NCBI GenBank assembly: GCA_963605535.1
Contig: CAVCXB010000053.1
Location: 1 to 19,686, forward strand
From: Anthropogastromicrobium chipingensis_A
GTDB taxonomy: Bacteria; Bacillota; Clostridia; Lachnospirales; Lachnospiraceae
Length of the DNA stretch: 19,686 bases
Reading direction: 5' to 3'
Shown piece by piece: positions 13,539 to 19,686 of the stretch (its first letter is position 1; the number at the start of each line of letters is the position of its first letter). Position numbers and translations under genes: made by a program. The notes under the pieces were generated by a model. It saw only the letters and a program-made list of their open reading frames with translations. It ran no database searches and had not been told where the DNA came from.

Positions 13539-15389
13539 ATGGAAGTAGATGACAGGCCAAACAGGCCGAAAAAACCGATGCTGACCTATTGGGTCATTGC
13601 CATCATTGTGTTTTTGCTTTTGAATACATTTGTATTTCCAAATCTGTTCCGAAGACAGGCAGAGCAGACGGATTACAGCACGTTTCTCCAGATGATCGAA
13701 GAGAAAAACATCGGAGAAGTCAGTGTAGAGGATACACAGATCACTTTCTCAGATAAGAGTGGTGAGCATATTTATAAGACCGGAACGATGGACGATCCAG
13801 ATCTGGTAAATCGTCTTGAGGCGGCTGGTGCTACATTCAGCAAGCCAATCGTTCAGCAGATGGGTATACTCGAGTATATGCTGATCAGCTATGTTCTTCC
13901 GATTGTTATTTTAGTCGTTGTTTGGAGATTGATTTCCAAGAAGCTCATGAGTAAGATGGGTGATGGAGACAGCATGATGACCTTTGGTATGGGCGGTCCA
14001 AAGAGTAATGCCAAGGTATATGTCAAGTCTGTTGACGGTATCAAGTTTAAGGATGTTGCCGGAGAAGAGGAGGCCAAGGAGCTTCTTCAGGAGATCGTTG
14101 ATTTCCTTCACAATCCGGAGAAATACCGTGAGATCGGTGCGACAATGCCAAAGGGTGCTCTTCTTGTAGGCCCTCCTGGAACTGGTAAGACGATGCTTGC
14201 CAAGGCTGTAGCAGGTGAGGCAGACGTTCCGTTCTTCTCCATTTCCGGTTCCGAGTTTGTTGAGATGTTCGTTGGTATGGGTGCCGCAAAGGTGCGTGAT
14301 TTGTTCAAGCAGGCCAATGAGAAAGCACCATGTATTGTCTTTATCGATGAGATTGATGCCGTCGGAAAGAAGCGAGATGGCGGACAGATCGGTGGCAATG
14401 ACGAACGTGAGCAGACGTTAAACCAGCTGCTTTCCGAGATGGATGGTTTCGATGGTTCCAAGGGTGTTGTCATTCTTGCAGCAACCAACCGTCCAGAATC
14501 TCTTGATCCGGCGCTTCTTCGTCCGGGCCGTTTCGACCGTCGTATTCCGGTTGAATTGCCAGACCTGAAGGGTCGTGAGGACATTCTGAAGGTACATGCC
14601 GCAAAGATCAAGATTGCAGACAATGTCGATTTCAATGCGATTGCGCGTACCGCAGCAGGTGCATCTGGTGCCGAGCTGGCCAATATCGTCAATGAGGCCG
14701 CACTTCGTGCAGTCCGCGATGGCAGAAAGTTCGCAACACAGACCGATTTGATGGAGAGCGTCGAGGTTGTAATCGCCGGTTATCAGAAGAAGAATCGTAT
14801 TCTTTCTACGAAGGAAAAGCTGATTGTTTCTTATCACGAAGTTGGTCATGCGCTTGTAGCAGCATTACAGACCAATTCTGCTCCGGTGCAGAAGATTACG
14901 ATCATTCCGCGTACATCTGGTGCGCTCGGCTTCACGATGCAGGTCGATGAGGGTGAGAAGTATCTGATGACAAAGGCGGAGCTGGAAAACAAGATTGCTA
15001 CCTTTACCGGAGGACGTGTGGCAGAGGAGCTTGTGTTCGGTGATGTGACAACAGGCGCATCAAACGATATCGAGCAGGCAACAAAGCTGGCGCGTGCGAT
15101 CATCACTCGCTATGGTATGAGTGAGTTTGGTATGGTGGCAATGGAAAGTATGAACAATGTTTACTTAGGCGGAGACACCAGTATGAGCTGTTCACAGGAA
15201 ACTGCAACAAAGATTGATGATCTTGTTGTAGCACTGGTACAGAAGCAGTACGAAAAGGCAAAGGATCTTTTGAGCAGTCATATGGATAAGCTTCATGAAA
15301 TTTCAAAATTCCTGTATGATCATGAGACCATCACAGGTGAGGAATTTATGGAGATTTTGAACCGTTCACAGGTTGTGGCGCAGGATTAG
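13539..15389 (+). CDS. ftsH: ATP-dependent zinc metalloprotease FtsH
   Basis: Membrane-anchored AAA+ protease that extracts and degrades misfolded membrane proteins and short-lived regulators. 616 residues from ATG 13539 (GAGGTG just upstream). The frame is open back to TTG 13464, but that part is the tandem-repeat leader. Two transmembrane helices (about 14-35 and 112-132) flank a short external domain. Walker A GPPGTGKT is at 211-218, pore loop FVG at 244-246, Walker B IVFIDEID at 266-273, arginine-finger region RPGRFDRR at 328-335, zinc motif HEVGH at 433-437 (Val in place of the common Ala), third zinc ligand Asp510 in SNDIEQA. Complete and normal. The promoter overlaps a CIRCE element, so induction by heat shock through HrcA is expected. 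No strong terminator follows. Confidence 0.96.
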   Translation: MEVDDRPNRPKKPMLTYWVIAIIVFLLLNTFVFPNLFRRQAEQTDYSTFLQMIEEKNIGEVSVEDTQITFSDKSGEHIYKTGTMDDPDLVNRLEAAGATFSKPIVQQMGILEYMLISYVLPIVILVVVWRLISKKLMSKMGDGDSMMTFGMGGPKSNAKVYVKSVDGIKFKDVAGEEEAKELLQEIVDFLHNPEKYREIGATMPKGALLVGPPGTGKTMLAKAVAGEADVPFFSISGSEFVEMFVGMGAAKVRDLFKQANEKAPCIVFIDEIDAVGKKRDGGQIGGNDEREQTLNQLLSEMDGFDGSKGVVILAATNRPESLDPALLRPGRFDRRIPVELPDLKGREDILKVHAAKIKIADNVDFNAIARTAAGASGAELANIVNEAALRAVRDGRKFATQTDLMESVEVVIAGYQKKNRILSTKEKLIVSYHEVGHALVAALQTNSAPVQKITIIPRTSGALGFTMQVDEGEKYLMTKAELENKIATFTGGRVAEELVFGDVTTGASNDIEQATKLARAIITRYGMSEFGMVAMESMNNVYLGGDTSMSCSQETATKIDDLVVALVQKQYEKAKDLLSSHMDKLHEISKFLYDHETITGEEFMEILNRSQVVAQD

Positions 15390-15483
15390 GCACAGATTTC
15401 GTCACAAAATGAAGAAATTTGACCGGGATTGCAAAAGAGGTTAGATTTATACCCCCATTCTTGATCAAAAAATACAAAAAGTT

Positions 15484-15503
15484 AATAAAATGCTAATTTT
15501 ATT
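15484..15503. promoter_or_regulatory. inverted repeat just upstream of the second BlaI-like promoter
   Basis: AATAAAAT (15484-15491) and ATTTTATT (15496-15503) around GCTA, ending 2 bases before the -35 box. It could be an operator or a weak ftsH terminator; AT-richness makes chance symmetry possible. Confidence 0.35.
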
Positions 15504-15505
15504 CA

Positions 15506-15534
15506 TTGTATTTATTCAAGAAATGCGGTAATAT
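15506..15534 (+). promoter_or_regulatory. promoter for the second BlaI-like gene
   Basis: TTGTAT (15506-15511), 17-base spacer, TAATAT (15529-15534). The leader is about 127 bases and includes a 6-bp hairpin, CGTATG (15563-15568) with CATACG (15573-15578). Confidence 0.65.
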
Positions 15535-15667
15535 AGTCTCGTTGCCTTAGAATAATTATTGCCGTATGCTGCCATACGTGACAGTGAGTGTCCAGAAAGC
15601 AGAAGAGCAGCTGTAAGAAACAGAAGATACGGTTGTCGAACTTAAGGTACAGAAAGGGATTATCGCG

Positions 15668-16051
15668 ATGCTAGAATTAACGAACACAGAACAAGTGATT
15701 ATGAAGTGTATCTGGGAAATTGGTGATAATGTAGCTGTAGCAGACTTATTAGAGCGTCTGAAGACAGAGTATGGCAAAGAGTATGCAAGAACCACGATCA
15801 GCGTATTTATGTCTTACCTGCGTGATAAGGGCTATGTAACCTACGAGAAGAGAAGCCATGCTTATGTTTATAAGCCATTGATCTCAGAGCAGGATTACCA
15901 GAAGGAGCTCATGAAGCGCTACCAGAAGACCAGTTTTAGCGGTTCTGCAGTTGATTTCATCCGCGCTTATCTTGACAGTCAGGAGCTGACCGCCGCAGAT
16001 CTTGAGGCGATTCGCGCACTGGTTGAAAAGAAGCAGCAGGAAATTCAGTAA
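15668..16051 (+). CDS. BlaI/MecI/CopY-family transcriptional repressor (second copy)
   Basis: Winged-helix repressor of 127 residues. The N-terminal domain shows LTNTEQVIMKCIWEIGDNVAVADLLERL, the recognition helix ARTTISVFMSYLRDKGYVTYE at about 40-60 and the wing EKRSHAYVYKPLISEQDYQ at about 60-78; the C-terminal helices would dimerise. This copy is closer to the family consensus (TEQVIMKCIWE) than the one at 6850, with which it shares the fold and little else. No BlaR1-type sensor protease, beta-lactamase or copper ATPase lies nearby. AAAGGG is 10 bases before ATG 15668. Single gene with its own promoter, a long leader and a strong terminator at 16083. Target unknown. Confidence 0.85.
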   Translation: MLELTNTEQVIMKCIWEIGDNVAVADLLERLKTEYGKEYARTTISVFMSYLRDKGYVTYEKRSHAYVYKPLISEQDYQKELMKRYQKTSFSGSAVDFIRAYLDSQELTAADLEAIRALVEKKQQEIQ

Positions 16052-16082
16052 ATCAGTAAAATATAAACTACGAGTAAGTTTC

Positions 16083-16111
16083 AGAGGGCAGAAAAACCTG
16101 CCCTCTTTTTT
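16083..16111 (+). terminator. intrinsic terminator after the second BlaI-like gene
   Basis: AGAGGGCAG (16083-16091), loop AAAAAC, CTGCCCTCT (16098-16106), six T residues (16106-16111). Confidence 0.9.
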
Positions 16112-16155
16112 GATGTCCGAAGATGTCCAAAAATAGCCGAAGATAGAAGATATTC

Positions 16156-16187
16156 TCTTAAGATGCTATCTTAAGATCTTCTTAAGG
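16156..16187. promoter_or_regulatory. CTTAAG triple repeat with a perfect inverted repeat
   Basis: Arms TCTTAAGAT (16156-16164) and ATCTTAAGA (16168-16176) around GCT, then a third CTTAAG at 16181-16186. The three hexamers start at 16157, 16170 and 16181, about one helical turn apart, upstream of the promoter at 16223. The arrangement suggests cooperative binding of a dimeric regulator. Confidence 0.45.
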
Positions 16188-16222
16188 TGTATTTCACATT
16201 TTTTTTCTTTTTTAAACACAAT

Positions 16223-16251
16223 TTGCACACAGGCTTCTGGTACTATATAGA
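16223..16251 (+). promoter_or_regulatory. promoter of a structured non-coding transcript
   Basis: TTGCAC (16223-16228), 17-base spacer, TATAGA (16246-16251). No credible reading frame follows before the terminator at 16468. Confidence 0.5.
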
Positions 16252-16257
16252 CAGTTG

Positions 16258-16505
16258 AACAGAGGAAGCCAAGAAGAACTACAGCAAAGCAATACATAAG
16301 TTCAGCAAACAAAATTCATTAAAATCAGTCAATGAATTTTCCAAAATGGCTTCTACATCTACAATCTGCCAATTGTTGGCAATTTACATATATAGATACA
16401 CAAAAGTTGTACTCTTTTTCATTTTTTTCAATGGAACCGATGATGGTTCCTTCCCCCTCCTTTTTTTAGTTACAGTTCACGTGTCTGTGAGCTGTAACTT
16501 TTTTT
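16258..16505 (+). ncRNA. candidate structured RNA between a promoter and a terminator
   Basis: About 250 bases from the predicted start to a strong terminator. Hairpins along it: AAAATTCATT (16311-16320) with AATGAATTTT (16331-16340), perfect 10 bp; TGCCAA (16367-16372) with TTGGCA (16376-16381); GGAACC (16433-16438) with GGTTCC (16445-16450); then the terminator at 16468-16505. A 64-codon frame at 16346-16540 lacks a ribosome-binding site and runs through the terminator, so it is not called a gene. It could be a small RNA or the leader of the downstream fusion gene. No known RNA family was recognised. Confidence 0.4.
16468..16505 (+). terminator. intrinsic terminator upstream of the fusion gene
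   Basis: A 13-bp stem (16468-16480 with 16487-16499, one G-T pair), loop GTGTCT, seven T residues ending at 16505. It ends only 70 bases before the fusion gene, so it either closes the preceding RNA or acts as an attenuator. Confidence 0.85.
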
Positions 16506-16506
16506 A

Positions 16507-16536
16507 TTGTGGAAAGATTGTCCAAATTGTGATACA
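16507..16536 (+). promoter_or_regulatory. possible promoter for the kinase-hydrolase fusion gene
   Basis: TTGTGG (16507-16512), 18-base spacer, GATACA (16531-16536), with TGT immediately before the -10 box. The boxes are weak, and transcription would start about 30 bases before ATG 16575. If not used, the gene would depend on read-through of the terminator at 16468. Confidence 0.4.
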
Positions 16537-16574
16537 CTGAAGCCAGAGATTGATCACAAGGGAGGACACGCAGT

Positions 16575-19500
16575 ATGGCGGATAACATCAATAAGATTAT
16601 TTCGACGAAAGCAAATACACTTTATGCAATGAAAAACCTGATCAAAAAGGCGCGCATCGAGGAAATGTACATCCTGAAGGTAGAGGATTTCTGGCGCAAC
16701 AAAAATCAGGTCTGCACAGAGATTATGGAAAAGTTCGGCGGATGCCGGATCGTTGTTCGAAGCTCCTCCACGCAGGAAGACTGCATGAAGTCCTCGAATG
16801 CGGGACATTATAAGAGTATTCTCGATGTGGATTCTGCAAGCCGTGCGCAGATCGTCGAGTCCATCGAGGCAGTCATTCAGTCCTACGAGAAGGATATCAA
16901 GGGTATCTCAAATGAGCAGGTGTTAATCCAGCGTCAGGCGATGGACGTATGTGTCAGCGGCGTTGTCTTCTCTCGTGATTTAAAGGGAAAGCGACCGTAC
17001 TATCTGGTCAACTATGATGACCTCGGCTCCACGGACAGCGTTACGAGCGGCCGCGGCGGCAAGACGCTGTGGATTGCGCGAAATGTATCGTTATATCAGC
17101 TTGACGAGCGCTGGCACAACCTGATTGCAGCGGTGGCAGAGGTGGAGAGCATCATCGAAGATATTCCGCTTGATATCGAGTTTGCAATCGACAGCCACAA
17201 TCAGGTTATTCTATTTCAGGTTCGTCCACTTGCGGCAGGCTACCGCGAGGGCCGTTATATTGACGATTATTCTTTCTTTGCAAGAAAAGGTCAGATTCGC
17301 CAGGAGTACGAGGAGCATCTTGACGTGATCACGGGCAAGCCGATGAAGCTGTCTGATATGGCATTTTGGAATCCGTCTGAGATCATCGGAAGCAACCCGA
17401 GGGCACTCGATTACGCGCTGTACCGCGAGATCATCACGCATCACGCATGGAATGAGGGCATCCGTGAACTCGGCTATCGCGCATTCAATGAGGATTTGAT
17501 GTATCAGGTTGGAAATAAGCCGTACATTAACCTAACCTACTCTTACTATTCGCTGATTCCAGCAACGATTCCAGAGCCGCTTGCGCTTCGCCTTGTCCAG
17601 TATTACCAGACAAGACTCGAAGAGGATCTTTCCGCGCATGATAAGATTGAGTTTGAGATTATTTTCAGCAGCTATGATTTCATGACGGAAGAGAACTCAA
17701 AGCGTCTGCTTCGTTATGGCTTTACCGAGGAGGAGCGACAGCTTCTTGTGCGCGAGGTAAAGAAGCTGACAATCGACGCAGTGACGCATCAGGAGGAAAT
17801 TTTAAAGAGTGATCTTGAGGCACTCAAGCACCTTGAAAATCGCCGCGAGGAGATCGAAAAGCTGCTGTATCAGGATGTGTCGATTGACAAGCTCGTCGAT
17901 GGTATTTTGACACTCTTAAAGGAGATTCGCACGAACGGCACACCGCAGTTTGCTCGTCAGGCAAGACTTGCTTTCATCGCAAGAGCATTCCTTCGTACCC
18001 TTGTCGATGCGGGTTACTACAGCAGTGAAAATGTGGACACCTTTATGCAGGGTATATCTACAGTATCCTCTGAATTTAATGACGACTTTGAGCGCTTCTC
18101 ACAGGGCTTAATCAGCAGAGAAGAGTTTAACTTTAAATATGGTCATCTGCGCAGCGGCACATATGACATTCGTTCCGACCGCTACGATGCGATGAATTTC
18201 CGTCCGGCACCGTCTCGTATCAAGAAGGAAAAGACCAATATTCGCCGCGAACTTGATATTAGCATCTTAACACAGGCACTCGAGGATTCGCAGATTGATG
18301 TGTCCGCGGAGCGTATGGCAAAATTTTGGACGAGCGCAATTGAGCAGCGTGAGTATTTCAAATTTGAATTTACAAAATCACTCAGTATGGTCTTGGAGCT
18401 GATTCGAAAGCTCGGCTCCATCCTTGAGATTCGCACGATGGATCTGTCCTGGCTTTGCGTGGATGATTTCAAGCTGTATGAGCCGGGCTGCAATCCAGAG
18501 GAATTAAAGAAGCTTTGGATGAAGTTAATCACAAAGCGCCGCAGACTCAATCACGACAGCCGCCTGATTCTTCTTCCGGAGGTCATTCTTTCTGGTGCGA
18601 GCGTTGATGTGATTCCAGTGTACGAGGCACGTCCAAACTTCATCACGGCAAAGGTCGTTGAGGGCGAGGTGGTACTGCTCGATGAGGAGCCAGGTGCCGA
18701 TATCACTGGAAAGATCGTAGTCGTGCCGAAGGCAGACCCTGGTTATGAGTGGATTTTCACAAAGAATATCAAGGGATTTATCACGAAGTACGGCGGAGCG
18801 GCATCTCATATGGCGATTCGCTGTGCGGAGTTTAACATTCCAGCGGCAATCGGCTGCGGCGAGAAGATTTACGACACCGTGTCACAACTTGACTATCTGG
18901 AGATGGACTGCCGAAATGGTTTGATCAAAGAGGGCATTCAGTATACGAATCTCCATGCGCTCATCACGCAGCGCGAAGGTGTAAATGACTACGGCGATCC
19001 GACCGATATCCTTGAGGCCGGTTATGTTGAGTTCTATGAGTCCATCGGATTTATCCCGCGCCCGGTTGCAAATCATACGAAGAATTTTGAGCGTCTGTTT
19101 GACGAGAAAATTGATCTTTTGATCGTAGTCGGCGGCGGTGCGCTTGGTCCGCAGTGGTATGATCGCCCGCACGAAGAGAAGGTGCAGCCATACCGCGATA
19201 AGATGGAAGAAAAGCTGATTCATTATTGCGTCAACCATGGCATTCCGATCATCGGAACCTGCCGCGGTATGCAGTATATGAACGTCCTCTTCGGTGGAAA
19301 GCTGGCCTATCATCCGAATCTTCCGTGCCCGAGAGAGCGCGGTGAGGACCATAAGGTGCGTCTGTTAAAGGAAAATCGAAGCATCTACGTCAATAACTAT
19401 CATAAGGATGTCATTTTTGAAGATGCACTGGCGGATTGTTTTGAGCCGCTTGCAATCGATGAGGATAACCATACCATCGAGGCATACCAGTCCGAATCCA

Positions 19501-19610
19501 TGAAGATTCTGGGGGTTCAGTGGCATCCGGAGCGCAAGTTTGGGCATGCCGATGGCATTGATGAGACGCGCCGGCTGGTGAGAGACTTTATCTCGAAGTT
19601 TATTCACTAA
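16575..19610 (+). CDS. PEP-synthase-like (glutamine-kinase-like) protein fused to a class I glutamine-amidotransferase-like hydrolase
   Basis: 1011 residues, cytoplasmic, GGGAGGA about 9 bases before ATG 16575. First module (1-788): PEP/pyruvate-binding ATP-grasp domain (about 15-222; VRSSSTQED at 61-69, LDIEFAI at 199-205, FQVRPL at 214-219), a long central substrate domain (about 230-690; YGHLRSGTYDIRSDRYD at 522-538), and a phosphohistidine swivelling domain (about 695-788; KYGGAASHMAIR with His745). Second module (about 792-1011): peptidase C26-like class I amidotransferase fold with nucleophile Cys896 (GTCRGMQ) and the dyad His984/Glu986 (VQWHPE). The module pair equals two enzymes of Campylobacter phosphoramidate synthesis: L-glutamine kinase, which phosphorylates the side-chain amide, and gamma-glutamyl-CDP-amidate hydrolase. 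The domains are seen; that pathway is inference. A generic swivelling-domain phosphotransferase with an ammonia-supplying domain is the alternative. Confidence 0.75.
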   Translation: MADNINKIISTKANTLYAMKNLIKKARIEEMYILKVEDFWRNKNQVCTEIMEKFGGCRIVVRSSSTQEDCMKSSNAGHYKSILDVDSASRAQIVESIEAVIQSYEKDIKGISNEQVLIQRQAMDVCVSGVVFSRDLKGKRPYYLVNYDDLGSTDSVTSGRGGKTLWIARNVSLYQLDERWHNLIAAVAEVESIIEDIPLDIEFAIDSHNQVILFQVRPLAAGYREGRYIDDYSFFARKGQIRQEYEEHLDVITGKPMKLSDMAFWNPSEIIGSNPRALDYALYREIITHHAWNEGIRELGYRAFNEDLMYQVGNKPYINLTYSYYSLIPATIPEPLALRLVQYYQTRLEEDLSAHDKIEFEIIFSSYDFMTEENSKRLLRYGFTEEERQLLVREVKKLTIDAVTHQEEILKSDLEALKHLENRREEIEKLLYQDVSIDKLVDGILTLLKEIRTNGTPQFARQARLAFIARAFLRTLVDAGYYSSENVDTFMQGISTVSSEFNDDFERFSQGLISREEFNFKYGHLRSGTYDIRSDRYDAMNFRPAPSRIKKEKTNIRRELDISILTQALEDSQIDVSAERMAKFWTSAIEQREYFKFEFTKSLSMVLELIRKLGSILEIRTMDLSWLCVDDFKLYEPGCNPEELKKLWMKLITKRRRLNHDSRLILLPEVILSGASVDVIPVYEARPNFITAKVVEGEVVLLDEEPGADITGKIVVVPKADPGYEWIFTKNIKGFITKYGGAASHMAIRCAEFNIPAAIGCGEKIYDTVSQLDYLEMDCRNGLIKEGIQYTNLHALITQREGVNDYGDPTDILEAGYVEFYESIGFIPRPVANHTKNFERLFDEKIDLLIVVGGGALGPQWYDRPHEEKVQPYRDKMEEKLIHYCVNHGIPIIGTCRGMQYMNVLFGGKLAYHPNLPCPRERGEDHKVRLLKENRSIYVNNYHKDVIFEDALADCFEPLAIDEDNHTIEAYQSESMKILGVQWHPERKFGHADGIDETRRLVRDFISKFIH

Positions 19611-19621
19611 AGCTGCAGTCT

Positions 19622-19686
19622 GGAAGGTTATGAAAGCTTCCTGTATACTTTAAATAGGTCAAGAGATTGACGAAAAAAATACCTCA
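19622..19686 (+). promoter_or_regulatory. weak hairpin and incomplete promoter at the right edge
   Basis: GGAAG (19622-19626) with CTTCC (19637-19641) forms a short stem without a T tract. TTGACG at 19667-19672 could be the -35 box of a gene that starts beyond the window. Confidence 0.25.

Noticed and set aside
14108..14692. Long minus-strand open frame inside ftsH
   Set aside because: It lies wholly within the AAA+ region and its composition (Ser/Arg/Pro-rich) is typical of an antisense shadow.
15634..15640. TGTCGAA, the core of a Spo0A box, in the leader of the second BlaI-like gene
   Set aside because: A 7-base motif is expected a few times in 20 kb by chance, it stands alone, and it lies downstream of the predicted transcription start.
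3239..16200. ATTTCACA seen near 3241, 13368 and 16190 as a shared regulatory motif
   Set aside because: An AT-rich 8-mer in three intergenic regions with different positions relative to the promoters is not enough to support a common site.
16346..16540. 64-codon open frame in the intergenic region before the fusion gene
   Set aside because: No ribosome-binding site, low-complexity hydrophobic translation, and it runs through a strong terminator.

Overview
The window reads as chromosomal DNA of a low-to-moderate GC Gram-positive anaerobe, most likely a member of the Lachnospiraceae (Clostridia). The evidence is the Shine-Dalgarno and sigma-A promoter style, a type III glutamine synthetase, a class II aldolase of the clostridial type, an FtsL-like protein carrying a DGNTVRK-type N-terminal motif, a DUF951-rpsF-ssb-rpsR block, and BlaI-like repressors without BlaR partners. 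No insertion sequence, phage gene, CRISPR array, tRNA or rRNA was seen.

Layout, left to right. Positions 1-260 hold the broken or out-of-frame 3' end of an unidentified gene. Then come an FtsL-like division protein (444-980), a PrcB-domain lipoprotein (1078-1512) whose ribosome-binding site is the descending arm of the upstream terminator, and a convergent four-helix membrane protein (1514-1945, minus). Two central-metabolism genes follow: fructose-bisphosphate aldolase (2227-3090) and type III glutamine synthetase (3513-5618). The synthetase has a leader containing an intrinsic terminator, so it is probably controlled by antitermination. Next are a degenerate CaCA-type exchanger (5814-6773), a BlaI-like regulator with a 19-bp palindrome over its -10 box (6850-7233), and a cytoplasmic GH3-like protein with a beta-trefoil insertion and substituted catalytic residues (7297-10170).

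The second half starts with the conserved DUF951, rpsF, ssb, rpsR block (10239-11703), closed by a strong terminator. A YqeY protein overlapped by an OGG-type DNA glycosylase (11892-13324) follows. Then comes ftsH (13539-15389), whose promoter overlaps a near-perfect CIRCE operator and whose leader carries four 14-nt tandem repeats. A second orphan BlaI-like gene (15668-16051) follows. A structured 520-base intergenic region with its own promoter and terminator then precedes a 1011-residue fusion protein (16575-19610).

The fusion is the most interesting gene. It joins a PEP-synthase-like kinase (ATP-grasp, linker and phosphohistidine domains) to a class I glutamine-amidotransferase-like hydrolase. 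These two modules correspond to separate enzymes in Campylobacter phosphoramidate biosynthesis (L-glutamine kinase and gamma-glutamyl-CDP-amidate hydrolase). This suggests phosphoramidate or N-phosphoryl-glutamine chemistry in this organism. A partner nucleotidyltransferase would be expected beyond the right edge and cannot be seen here.
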